This document shows positions 55,031 to 64,000 of a DNA stretch of 64,000 nt, piece after piece. The stretch covers positions 34,974,042 through 35,038,041 of the forward strand of contig CM064683.1 of the NCBI GenBank assembly GCA_032717465.1, read 5' to 3'. Each line of letters starts with the position of its first letter. Within the stretch, counting starts at the first letter, position 1. This stretch comes from Coenobita brevimanus (lineage: Eukaryota > Arthropoda > Malacostraca > Decapoda > Coenobitidae). A program made the position numbers and the translations under genes. The notes under the pieces are model-generated. The model did not search any database and was not told the DNA's origin. It was given only the letters and a program-made list of their open reading frames with translations.

Positions 55031-55624
55031 ATCTCTTTCACTTGTACGAACACAGGCAATAGCAAATGCACACATAAGCACCATTAATGCATTCACGTTC
55101 CACCCCCCTCCCATTGGCACTGACTAAACGGCAGTTTGTCAACAAACACGAAATTGCAGTCACTTTAATACGTGCGCCATCCTCTGAGTAGGGTAAACAC
55201 GCAAACACACTATTTCACTACTAGTATTACCTTTTTTTGCCCACTCGTTTGTCATTTATTATTCTCGAACAAACAGCCTTTAAAAAGAGAAATAATCCGA
55301 CATTCACTGTGCTCTGTAAACCTCCCGGACATTCACCAGGAAAAAAATATATATATGAATTCTTTGCTATACTGCCATGAACCAGATTAGGTACAAATAT
55401 GAGTGGAAAAACACCGCCGTGAAAAATAGTAGGAATGGTGTGGGAGAATAAAAACAGGGACCCAGCAGGCATGACGTGTGTTGACGTCGGGTATTGCACA
55501 AACCTGGGCCGTTCTGTTTTAAAAGAGAACGGGAAGGAGAAAAGGAAAGCGAGGGGAGAGACTGGAGGAGAGAAAAGTAATGGGAATGAAGCGGTGCCGG
55601 AGTGAAAAGATTTGTGAAGGGAAA

Positions 55625-55625
<1 letters not shown>
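54193..55625. other. No recognised gene; (AC)n at 54878-54905 and 54989-55029
   Basis: Two short AC microsatellites about 85 bp apart, otherwise ordinary sequence without coding motifs. Confidence 0.5.
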
Positions 55626-55681
<56 letters not shown>

Positions 55682-57036
55682 TGGAAGAGAAAATTTGGAG
55701 TAGAAAGTACTTAATGAGTGATGAAGAGAGTGCTACTCGTAATAGGCTTACTACGAGTAGACGAAGGTTCAAGTACGGTAGAGTGGAAGGGAAAATGTTG
55801 AATAAAGAATACAGTGAAGAGGGTGCAGTTTAGAAGGAAAAGAAAAAAGGCTGGGCAGAAGAAAAGTGTTGAAAAGAAGATACTGAGAGAATAATGACGG
55901 TAGAGACTGGAATACAGCGAATACAGTAAGGCTGGAAGGGAGTTAGGCGAATGGGAGAGGCGACAGAATAGAAAGGAAAATGTGAAAAAGATAATATTAG
56001 GAAGTGATGAAGAGGGTGTGGGTTGAATTTTAGTGAATATAGGAAGGAAGAAAGAAAGTACGGAAGGAAGGAGAAGGAAGTAGGTGAATAATAAAATGTA
56101 GAAAATTATATTACAGTAAAAACAGGAAGGTTGGAAAAGAGTTACAAAAGAAAGAAATGATGTACATGTACGAAAGTGATTACGGAGAGCAGTGAAAAGT
56201 GGGTGATACTGGGACTGTAGCGAAAATAAGAAGGTTGGAGGCGGATGAGGAAGGAGGGAAAGGAGGGAAGGTGGACAGGAAAATGTTGAGATGAAAATAC
56301 CTGCAGGGTACACTGGAGGGTAACGGTAGGATTACAATGAATTAAGAAATGTTGGTAGAGGGGGGGAAAAATTAAGGAAGGTAAAAAAGAAGGTAAATTA
56401 GAATTTGTGGAAGAGAAATTGTTTGAAAAATGATTCAGAGGACGCAGGTAGGCTTGAATATATTTTCGGGGAGTTGGAAGAGGATATGGGAGGAGGGAAA
56501 AAGGAAATGAAAATTAAGGTGGAAAATAAACCGTGCAATAAAATAATGCAATAGGACTGAGAAACAGGGTAAATGAAAACGCGACGGAGGGCATGAGGAT
56601 AGAACTGTAACAATTAAATGTTGAAACAAAGTTAAGAGGGAAAGAATAAAGGGTAGGAAGGAAAGATAAATGTCGAATAGTTTTAAGTTTAAGAATGCTA
56701 AGGTTAGTGAAGAACTACTAAAATTACGTGACTTAGAACAGGGTAAGGAAGCAGAGACAAAGAGGTGAAGTGAATGAGACATTGTAGAGCATAAATGTAT
56801 CAGTGTATCGATGGTATTACTTGCGAAGGCTTCTTAGAGTGAAAGTAGAGGTGATGAATGGGGTGCAGGACGTGAATTAGGATTATAGGGAAAAAATGAG
56901 CTAGAAAACAGTAAGGAAGGAGGGGAAAGGAGGTACGGTAAAGCGAATAATGCTAACGAACTGATAAAGAGGGTGAGGCCAGAGCTGTACTGAAAAGAAA
57001 ATGACTGAGATAGTTTGAGAGGCGGAAGCGAATGTG
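55626..57036. repeat. (AT)n and purine-rich low-complexity stretch
   Basis: An AT run of about 26 units at 55626-55678 is followed by about 1.35 kb biased to A+G on the + strand (GGAAGGAAG and GAAAAG words), like 9.6-15 kb. The minus-strand frame of 200 codons (55711-56313) is a compositional artefact. Confidence 0.75.
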
Positions 57037-57037
<1 letters not shown>

Positions 57038-57120
<83 letters not shown>

Positions 57121-57263
57121 TTGGATTTTATTTTACAAATATACACTTCTAGTACATAGCTCCTGTTTGTGTGCATGCTGTCAGTTTTTCAATAAAAGTC
57201 ATCAGTCTGCATACATATTTACACATATATTTCCCCACAAGAAATATATTTCATTCCTAATTA

Positions 57264-57340
<77 letters not shown>
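57038..57340. repeat. Two long (AT)n tracts
   Basis: 57038-57119 and about 57266-57339, separated by about 145 bp of unique sequence. The second abuts the left arm of the palindrome that holds element B. Confidence 0.95.
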
Positions 57341-57345
<5 letters not shown>

Positions 57346-57387
57346 AGAGCCACTCATGATAAGAAATCAAATTAAATATATATATAT

Positions 57388-58171
57388 TGTTACGGAACAG
57401 AGAAAGATAATGTACACATTAAGTGAGAATACTAAGAGTCACTACTGTCCCGTAAAGTTCCAGGTTCAAAACAAAAGAGTTAGGTAAAATTACAAGTTAA
57501 AGTTTAATGCTCAAACTAACAACAAAACATTCAGGACTCATAAGGATAATGTAATGGCAAAAAACAGGTTAAATATATAGTTAACTGCAATAGCCTCTAT
57601 TAACACGAAATTAGCAAGAGTAAATTTATCTAAGTCAGCCCTGATAAAATGAAAATACACTGGGTAATGCTCAGTTAATGCAAGATAAATTATTACAGAT
57701 ACAAACTATTATTACCACTGGCTGACAAAATGAATTACAAAAACTTTACTAGGCCCACGAATTAACACCTTATGCTATACAGTACAAGGAAAAAATGCAA
57801 TTACAGTTATACTCAAATTACACAGCTGCTAGATGGTTGGAGACTTCCGGAGCAACTCACAATAATAATAACTGTACAGGGGAGGACAGAGATGTGAACA
57901 AAATGAGGAGCAGATCTAAGTGGCAATGATGCAGAGACTGAGCTCATTATATAGGGGCCAGCAGAGCTTGATACAACTTGTAAGAAGGACGCGCAAATGA
58001 AGCCATGGGGACAAAGAGCTGAAAATCCTGCTCTGAACAACAGAAAGGACGACTTACTCTACTATAACGGTAGAAGGGGGGGACTGAGGCAGAACACGCT
58101 CGTGATCAAACATGCAGCATACTGTGCGTTAAAATTACACAAAGGATGATGAAATCATAGGCTATGTAACA
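57388..58171 (-). repeat. 3' LTR of element B
   Basis: 784 bp. It carries four bases more than the partner near 58052-58058 and about three substitutions. A purine-rich site, GTGGGGAGG (minus strand, 58172-58180), lies directly inside it and fits a polypurine tract. A TATA-like CTATATAA is at 57947-57954 (minus). Confidence 0.92.
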
Positions 58172-58214
58172 CCTCCCCACAAAGAAAAAAGAAATTTACA
58201 AAGGAAATTTCTTA

Positions 58215-58486
58215 TTACTCTAAAACAATCTGTCTAAAGTCTAGATAAGCAATCTGCAATAACATTTTCTTTCCTAGTGTTACAAAACATGAGATCTCCC
58301 TAGCACGTTCAGTCATAGGTACTTGCCAGTATCCCTTTAACAAATCAAACTTACTTATGTACCTAGCCCTTCTGATCTTGTCTATGCAATCTTCCACGCG
58401 AGGGAGAGGGTAAGTGTCTGTTTTGGTGATCTGATTAACACGTCTGTAGTCGATGCAAAGCCGCTGTGACCCACCTGGCTTAGGGA
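58215..58486 (-). pseudogene. Reverse transcriptase stub of element B fused to the RNase H end
   Basis: After a frameshift the RT continues with PVTLVPKPGGSQRLCIDYRR-type fingers, EDCIDKIRRARYISKFDL and LKGYWQVPMTERAREISCF. Similarity then stops abruptly at about 58290. The remaining piece, in another frame, is NVIADCLSRL and stop (58234-58266), the characteristic end of a gypsy RNase H domain. A deletion has therefore removed the catalytic YxDD part of RT and nearly all of RNase H. Its position after integrase fixes the gene order. Confidence 0.8.
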
Positions 58487-59908
58487 CTAGAGTGACAGGA
58501 GAACTCCACTCGCTCTGACAGGGCTCATCATCTTGTGGTCCAACAGGTAGCCAAGCTCCTTCTGGATGAGAGGAACTTTCACCGGGTTCACACGGTAAGG
58601 AGGCAATTTAATTGGCTTTGCGTCTCCAACATCGACATCATGCATCAACACAGTGGTTCTTCCTGGAGTAGCACGGAACACTTGCGGGTACTCCTGCAGT
58701 AATGCCGAAAACTCCTGCCTTTCCTCGGGAGGTAGATGAGAAAGCTTAGTCTGGAGATCATTCATGATATCAGGATTCTTCCCCAAACTATCACTCAGGC
58801 TCATGCTGCATGGGAGAGCTTCACTTGCAGACTCAGGTGGAACAGCTACAGTGCAGACTGGATTATTTTCGTCCCGCCTGTGATATAAGTTTAGCATGTT
58901 GATGTGACATAGTTGCTTGTTCTTTCTACGATCTGGTGTGGCGATGACATAGTTGACATCACTGAGTTTCTTCTCCACGAAATAAGGACCATTAAACTTG
59001 TCTTGAAGAGGTTGCCCATGCACCGGTAGCAGAATCAAAACCTGATCTCCTGGCTGAAAGTGGCGTAACCTGGACTTCTTATCATACCAAGTTTTCATCT
59101 TCTCCTGAGCAGCTCCTAAATTCTCTCTCGCCAGCTGTAAAGCAGTGGACAGCCGTTCTTTGAACTTCATCACATACTCCAGCAGGTTGACGTCATCTTC
59201 CTCCGACAGCCAGCATTCCTTGAGTAACTTAAGGGGTCCTCTTACTTCATGGCCAAACAGTAGTTCAAAAGGTGAGAAGCCCAGTGATTCATTTGGAGAT
59301 TCTCTTGCAGCAAACACAACGAATGGAAGACCTTTATCCCAGTCTTTCTGATGTTCCAAACAGTATTTCTTGAGCATCGATTTGAGTGTTTGATGATATC
59401 TCTTCAACGCTCCTTGGGTCTGGGGATGGTAAGCTGAAGTCGTGATCTGGGTGATGCCCAACTCTTTCAGAGACTGCTTGAAAACATTTGACATGAAATT
59501 ACTTCCTCGGTCTGACTGTACCTCCTTGGGCGGACCAAACTTTGTGAAGAACCCTAGCATTTCCTTAACCACGTTCTTTGCTGAGATATTTCTAAGTGGA
59601 ATGGCTTCAGGATAACGAGTAGCCATATCAATCAGGGTCAACACATAAGAAAATCCTGAAGAAGTCTTAGGAAGAGGGCCCACAATATCCACCAACACAC
59701 GGGTGAAAGGCGCCTCAAAAGGAGGAATGGGAACTAGAGGTGCAACCTTTTCGGTCTGATTACACTTCCCCACAACTTGACAGGTGTGACAAGACTTACA
59801 ATACCAGGAAACATCCCTGAAGATACCTGGCCAGTAGAAGTGTTTCAAAATGCGTGCCACAGTCTTCCTCACTCCAAGGTGTCCCGCCAAACTGGAATCA
59901 TGAGCCAC
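58487..59908 (-). pseudogene. Integrase of element B, catalytic Glu replaced by Lys, joined to RT N-terminus
   Basis: Numbering from the Met at 59908: a zinc-binding module at 3-44 (SLAGHLGVRKT, YWPGIFRDVSWYCKSCHTCQ). The catalytic core has Asp74 (VLVDIVGPLP) and Asp133 (VQSDRGSNF), but Lys169 where Glu is conserved (HPQTQGALKRYHQTLKSML; codon 59402-59404, explainable by one G-to-A change). A C-terminal domain at about 290-345 follows (FQPGDQVLILLPV, FNGPYFVEKKL, HINMLNLY). Residues 405-473 are the RT N-terminal region (TTVLMHDVDVG, PPYRVNPVK) before a frameshift. It is catalytically dead as read. The frame opens upstream of this Met, after a shift from the Gag frame. Confidence 0.88.
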
Positions 59909-59966
59909 TCTAATGATATCCTGCCTACAAACACGAGGGATGACAATTTGATGTACAACCTCCCAT

Positions 59967-61982
59967 TCACAGTCGGCTGATGCTGTTGGGGGGTCTCCAC
60001 TTCCTCATAAGTACTCCTGACTTTACATAATAACAAGTAGAAGCACTGGCTGACTCTTCTTCACCGTAAGCAGAGTTAGCTAGACCTTTCAACTCAGGGT
60101 CAGCAACCTGCAACTCAACCAACTCTTGACGAGACAAATTATCAACACTACGGGGTACTGCCTCATCTGGTGAGTGGTCCAAATTAGCAAGAAAAGTGTC
60201 AGCTAGGATAACATCATCATCATCATTATCCTCTAAATCACCAGTAACTTTAGACTTAGCCCTAGTGAGAACACATGCAGGGAACACATCAGGGACACCA
60301 CAATCCTGGGACGCAGCCACTGGCTCACTAGACAACTGAGGAGCTGGACACACTTGACTTCCACCAATATCATTTCCAAGTAAGAAAGTTACACCTGACA
60401 TTGGGAGTGTCTCAACCAACCCAACCATAACGGAACCATTAACAAAACCAGACTCTAAATTCACTCTGCACAGAGGGACAGAGAAGTAATTATTCCCTAC
60501 ACCTTGTAAGATTACAGTTTCATCAGAGGAATTAACATTAGAGCCTAGAACACTGGTCAGCATAAGGGATTGGCAAGCACCTGTATCACGATATATTTTA
60601 ACTGATTTCCTGTCATTACTGTCCAGAGGACTGACAAAACCATCAGACAGGAAATTAGCACATGAACTCTTGAGAGTGTCACCCACGTTACTGCTCAAAA
60701 GAGGAGCTCCATCATGAGAATTTAAGTTACCCCTCAAAGCAGGTTCAGTTAACTCAGTTAAAGAATTCTGGGAACTCTCAAGGGTGGACACTAGACCAAT
60801 TGACTGAATATTTAAAGACTCCTTTTTGTTCACATCACGCTGTCTCCTGAAACATCTCTCCGTAGTATGACCAAGCTTACTACAATAAGTACATTTACTT
60901 TTCTGAAATCTAGAGGTGAAGCTGGTATTTACTTCCTGAGAAACATCATCCTTATTCTCTTTCCTGTTACCTGTACTCTGAGTAGAGGCAACGTACTTAC
61001 TCTCAGCTTTCCCTCTTTCTTTAGAATATCTCTTGTGAGTGAGAACATATTCATCAGCTAAAACTGCAGCATCAGACAAATTATCTATTCTTTTCTCATC
61101 AAGATATAGGCTTACATCTTTATAAATACACCTTTTGAAGTTCTCCAGCAAAATCATCTGCTTAAATTTGTCAAAATCAGAATCCACATTCTTAGAATTT
61201 AACCACTGCTCTAACAGATCTTCTTTGATTTTTGCATACTCAACATGGCATTGCTTATCTTGCTTGTAAGTTGTCCTAAATTTTACTCTATAAGCTTCAG
61301 GAACAAGCTCATAGGCCTTAAGAATCAAGCTCTTAACTACATCATAATTATCAGATTGATCCTGAGGCAAAGATGCATAAGTTACTTGAGCTTTACCAGT
61401 GAGAACAGTTTGAAGGAGTACTGGCCAATACTCCTTGGGCCAATTAAAACCTGTAGCTACCCTCTCAAACAACTGAAAATACTTAGTTAAATCAGATTCA
61501 TTAAAAGGAGGGACAAGTTTAACATTTTTAGCCACATCAAAATCATCAGAGCTAGATGATCCAGTTCCACATTGTTTCATGCGATACTCATGGTCTGCCT
61601 GAATTCTAGCAAGTTCAACTTGTGCCTCAACCTCCTTAGAACGGGCCTGAAATTCAGCCTCCTTAACACAAGCCTCCTTAGCCTGAGACTCAGCCTCCTT
61701 AGCACGTGCTTGAAATTCAGCTTCCTTCACACGAGCCTCCTGCAGGGCTAGCTGTAACTTAGCTAATTCAATCTGCGTTTGCTCATTTGGAGGAGTTACA
61801 TTAAACAAGCTTTCATTAATCATGTCAACAATTTGATCTTTAGAATGATGAGAGCGAACAGCAATTCTCAATTGTTGAGCAACAAGCTTAAGTTCATTCT
61901 TTGTTCTGTTTTCTACATCCAACACTGTTTGCACATTTGACAAAAAATCCTTGGCTTCATCAAGCGTAGTAATAGTAGACAT
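59967..61982 (-). CDS. Gag-protease polyprotein of element B
   Basis: I place the start at the second of two adjacent Met codons (61982), because the resulting MSTITTLDEAKDF matches the Gag start in element A. Residues about 70-135 are a coiled-coil of EAEFQAR/EAESQAK repeats. About 155-225 is a capsid N-part (KLVPPFNESDLTKYFQLFER). About 231-313 is SCAN-like (KIKEDLLEQWL, MILLENFKRCIYKDV, AAVLADEYVLTHKR). A CCHC zinc knuckle, CTYCSKLGHTTERC, is at about 364-377. A protease site, IYRDTGACQS, is at about 463-472, with ILGN-like FLLGND later. The tail contains the LSRQELVELQVADPELKG pre-integrase linker. The frame is intact for about 670 codons and ends after a C6 run at 59988-59993. Confidence 0.88.
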   Translation of the reverse strand: MSTITTLDEAKDFLSNVQTVLDVENRTKNELKLVAQQLRIAVRSHHSKDQIVDMINESLFNVTPPNEQTQIELAKLQLALQEARVKEAEFQARAKEAESQAKEACVKEAEFQARSKEVEAQVELARIQADHEYRMKQCGTGSSSSDDFDVAKNVKLVPPFNESDLTKYFQLFERVATGFNWPKEYWPVLLQTVLTGKAQVTYASLPQDQSDNYDVVKSLILKAYELVPEAYRVKFRTTYKQDKQCHVEYAKIKEDLLEQWLNSKNVDSDFDKFKQMILLENFKRCIYKDVSLYLDEKRIDNLSDAAVLADEYVLTHKRYSKERGKAESKYVASTQSTGNRKENKDDVSQEVNTSFTSRFQKSKCTYCSKLGHTTERCFRRQRDVNKKESLNIQSIGLVSTLESSQNSLTELTEPALRGNLNSHDGAPLLSSNVGDTLKSSCANFLSDGFVSPLDSNDRKSVKIYRDTGACQSLMLTSVLGSNVNSSDETVILQGVGNNYFSVPLCRVNLESGFVNGSVMVGLVETLPMSGVTFLLGNDIGGSQVCPAPQLSSEPVAASQDCGVPDVFPACVLTRAKSKVTGDLEDNDDDDVILADTFLANLDHSPDEAVPRSVDNLSRQELVELQVADPELKGLANSAYGEEESASASTCYYVKSGVLMRKWRPPNSISRL

Positions 61983-62050
61983 CATGAATAAGTAACAGTC
62001 ACAAAATATCAAGCAATATCCTTATGATAATATCCTGAATATCCTGATGA

Positions 62051-62060
62051 GAGGTCGCCA
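62051..62060 (-). other. Primer-binding site of element B
   Basis: Inside the right LTR the minus strand reads TAAATTTGGCGACCTC. TGGCGACCTC is the same ten bases as in element A, fitting a tRNA 3' end GGTCGCCA (tRNA-Arg type). Five bases separate it from the LTR edge. Confidence 0.75.
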
Positions 62061-62066
62061 AATTTA

Positions 62067-62842
62067 TGTTACGGAACAGAGAAAGATAATGTACACATTA
62101 AGTGAGAATACTAAGAGTCACTACTGTCCCGTAAAGTTCCAGGTTCAAAACAAAAGAGTTAGGTAAAATTACAAGTTAAAGTTTAATGCTCAAACTAACA
62201 ACAAAACATTCAGGACTCATAAGGATAATGTAATGGCAAAAAACAGGTTAAATATATAGTTAACTGCAATAGCCTCTATTAACACGAAATTAGCAAGAGT
62301 AAATTTATCTAAGTCAGCCCTGATAAAATGAAAATACACCAGGTAATGCTCAGTTAATGCAAGATAAATTATTACAGATACAAACTATTATTACCACTGG
62401 CTGACAAAATGAATTACAAAAACTTTACTAGGCCCACGAATTAACACCTTATGCTATACAGTACAAGGAAAAAATGCAATTACAGTTATACTCAAATTAC
62501 ACAGCTGCTAGATGGTTGGAGACTTCCGGAGCAACTCACAATAATAATAACTGTACAGGGGAGGACAGAGATGTGAACAAAATGAGGAGCAGATCTAAGT
62601 GGCAATGATGCAGAGACTGAGCTCACTATATAGGGGCCAGCAGAGCTTGATACAACTTGTAAGAAGGACGCGCAAATGAAGCCATGGGGACAAAGAGCTG
62701 AAAATCCTGCTCTGAACAACAGAAAGGACGACTTTACTATAACGGTAGAAGGGGGGGACTGAGGCAGAACACGCTCGTGATCAAACATGCAGCATACTGT
62801 GCGTTAAAATTACACAAAGGATGATGAAATCATAGGCTATGT

Positions 62843-62846
<4 letters not shown>
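62067..62846 (-). repeat. 5' LTR of element B
   Basis: 780 bp, nearly identical to 57388-58171. A TATA-like CTATATAG lies at 62626-62633 (minus strand). Its outer edge runs into an AT tract (62847-62920). Confidence 0.92.
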
Positions 62847-62923
<77 letters not shown>

Positions 62924-62955
62924 TATTTCTTATCATGAGTGACTCTGACTTTATT

Positions 62956-63522
62956 ATATACGTGTGTGGGCAGTACTCTTACTCGTAAGGAACCAAAAAT
63001 CGCAAAGGCTGATATTTTTTTCTTATAACATTCTCTAAGTTTTCTGTTTTTTTTTTTTTCTGTTTAGAAATCTCTGTTTAGTAAATAAAACTGCCAATTT
63101 CTATATTTATCAGTTTCTAAAGTCACTTCTTCATGTTTCGAACTGTAGAGATCTTGGAACCTTATCATATGCTGTGCGCGTGAGCAGAAGAGAAACGTCA
63201 AGTTTAAGCTTCTGAATCTTGTAATGTTCATTTTCTAACTTGCTGTAAATCTTCAGGATTTCTTCCAAATTTAGTAAACACAATACCTGTAGCAGGTAGA
63301 TCACCAGGGTATCGAATCTTGAAAATAAACCTGAGGACGAGAGCGCTGACCGAATCCATTTTTATTGTTTCCCCATAATTCAGACCGTCTGAGTCCATCA
63401 TCTGGTGAGTACCGTAAGATCCTAACAACAAACAATACCTTATTTTAAGATAAAAGAACTGGATCTCTTAACTATTAAAAACAATATTAACTTAAACTTA
63501 CATAAACATGATATATCCACTA
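62956..63522. other. No recognised gene
   Basis: AT-rich sequence with a T run near 63047-63059. The 67-codon minus frame at 63228-63431 has no motif. Confidence 0.4.
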
Positions 63523-63829
63523 AAAATGAAAGAAAAGCAATCGGGAGCCGAATGCCAATCGCCCGCCAGAATATTCTGTTGACCAAGTTCAAGATTTTGG
63601 CCATATCATGATACCCTGAAGGTTTCTTTTTGATAACTCAAGCCGTTCGTGAGATATAATGGTGCTAAAGGCGTGCAATAAAAACTATTTGGCCTTTGGC
63701 AGCCATTTTGGTGACCTTGACCTTGACCCCGAATGCCTATTTTCGAACTCGGCCAAGAGTTTGGCCATATCTTGATACCCTGAATATTTCATATTGATAG
63801 CTCAAGCTGTTCATCAGATGTAATGGGAA

Positions 63830-63884
<55 letters not shown>

Positions 63885-63930
63885 AGGGAAAAAACATTAT
63901 CACTCCGCCTTGTAAAAGCGGGGAATAATA
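63523..63930. repeat. Dispersed repeat with internal (AC)n, copy 2
   Basis: Aligns with 8463-8935 in the same orientation: GAAAGAAAAGCA start, ATCGCCCGCCAGA, two subrepeats with ATACCCTGAA, an AC tract (63834-63880) and the AAAAACATTA ... CTCCGCCTTG end. The first subrepeat is shortened. Confidence 0.75.
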
Positions 63931-64000
63931 ATAATAAGACTGCATGCAAATGTCAAAAGTAACTATACACAACTAACGTGCTTCATAACTAAATGTGAAT

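Larger units (their letters stand above)
57388..62846 (-). mobile_element. LTR retrotransposon B (Ty3/gypsy, Gmr1-like order), recent and defective
   Basis: A 5459 bp element on the minus strand. The LTRs start TGTTACGG and end CTATGTAACA. The flanks are AT repeats and give a 4-bp ATAT duplication, though length is ambiguous in such sequence. Internal order: PBS, Gag with SCAN-like capsid and zinc knuckle, protease, integrase, RT start, RNase H end, polypurine tract. Integrase thus precedes RT, as in Gmr1-like elements. Defects: frameshift in a C6 run before integrase, catalytic Glu to Lys in integrase, frameshift near 58525, and deletion of most of RT and RNase H. The LTRs differ at about three bases and one 4-bp indel. 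Confidence 0.88.
57340..62952. repeat. Palindromic AT-cored unit containing element B
   Basis: The 28 bp at 57340-57367 (starts AAAGTCAGAGCCACTCATGA) match the reverse complement of 62925-62952 at 27 of 28 positions. Inside them lie AT tracts that meet the LTRs of element B. Without the element the unit would be a short palindrome with an AT core. It may be a MITE or a hairpin-prone AT locus. Confidence 0.75.

Overview
The window reads as nuclear DNA of an arthropod, most likely a decapod crustacean. That is an inference from very long and frequent dinucleotide microsatellites (AC, AG, AT), from a dense mix of non-LTR and Ty3/gypsy-type retrotransposons, and from dispersed repeats of the kind common in crab and shrimp genomes. 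There is no bacterial operon structure, no rRNA gene and no intact tRNA gene. I recognise no host protein-coding gene. Almost every long open frame is either a retroelement remnant or an artefact of low-complexity sequence.

Layout. 1-4.1 kb: AT-rich sequence with a foldback element (1404-1875) and a degenerate GTGGT repeat. 4.15-8.2 kb: an old reverse transcriptase (RT) remnant split in two by a younger endonuclease+RT non-LTR element whose 3' end runs into a GATA/AT microsatellite. 8.4-9 kb: first copy of a dispersed repeat that recurs at the far end of the window. 9.6-22.3 kb: a low-complexity domain, purine-rich on the + strand up to about 17.1 kb and mostly pyrimidine-rich after 17.5 kb. 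23.3-31.5 kb: an LTR element (element A, 23704-31045) inserted in a degenerate CCACAA minisatellite, with a mosaic and degenerate gag-protease-integrase interior on the minus strand. 31.5-37 kb: simple repeats, a tRNA-derived SINE head, a 1.1 kb TGTGGT minisatellite and an inverted-repeat unit.

37-48 kb: a second endonuclease+RT element (minus), an 18-bp perfect hairpin at its 5' side, a 5'-truncated CR1/L2-like RT (plus), a threefold ~390 bp tandem repeat, a long inverted-repeat element, another truncated RT copy, and a second copy of the foldback element split by a solo LTR. 48.9-51.1 kb: a jockey-like RT with two in-frame stops. 51.1-52.6 kb: a PIF/Harbinger-type DNA transposon with terminal inverted repeats, a TAA target duplication and pieces of both of its genes. 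57.3-62.9 kb: a recent Ty3/gypsy element (element B) with near-identical LTRs, inserted in the AT core of a palindrome.

The most interesting biology is in element B. Its domain order is Gag-protease-integrase-RT-RNase H end, which is the Gmr1-like and not the usual gypsy order, and its Gag has a SCAN-like capsid region. It is also clearly defective: catalytic integrase Glu replaced by Lys, two frameshifts, and most of RT and RNase H deleted. Yet its LTRs differ by only about three substitutions and one 4-bp indel, so it probably moved recently with help from elsewhere.
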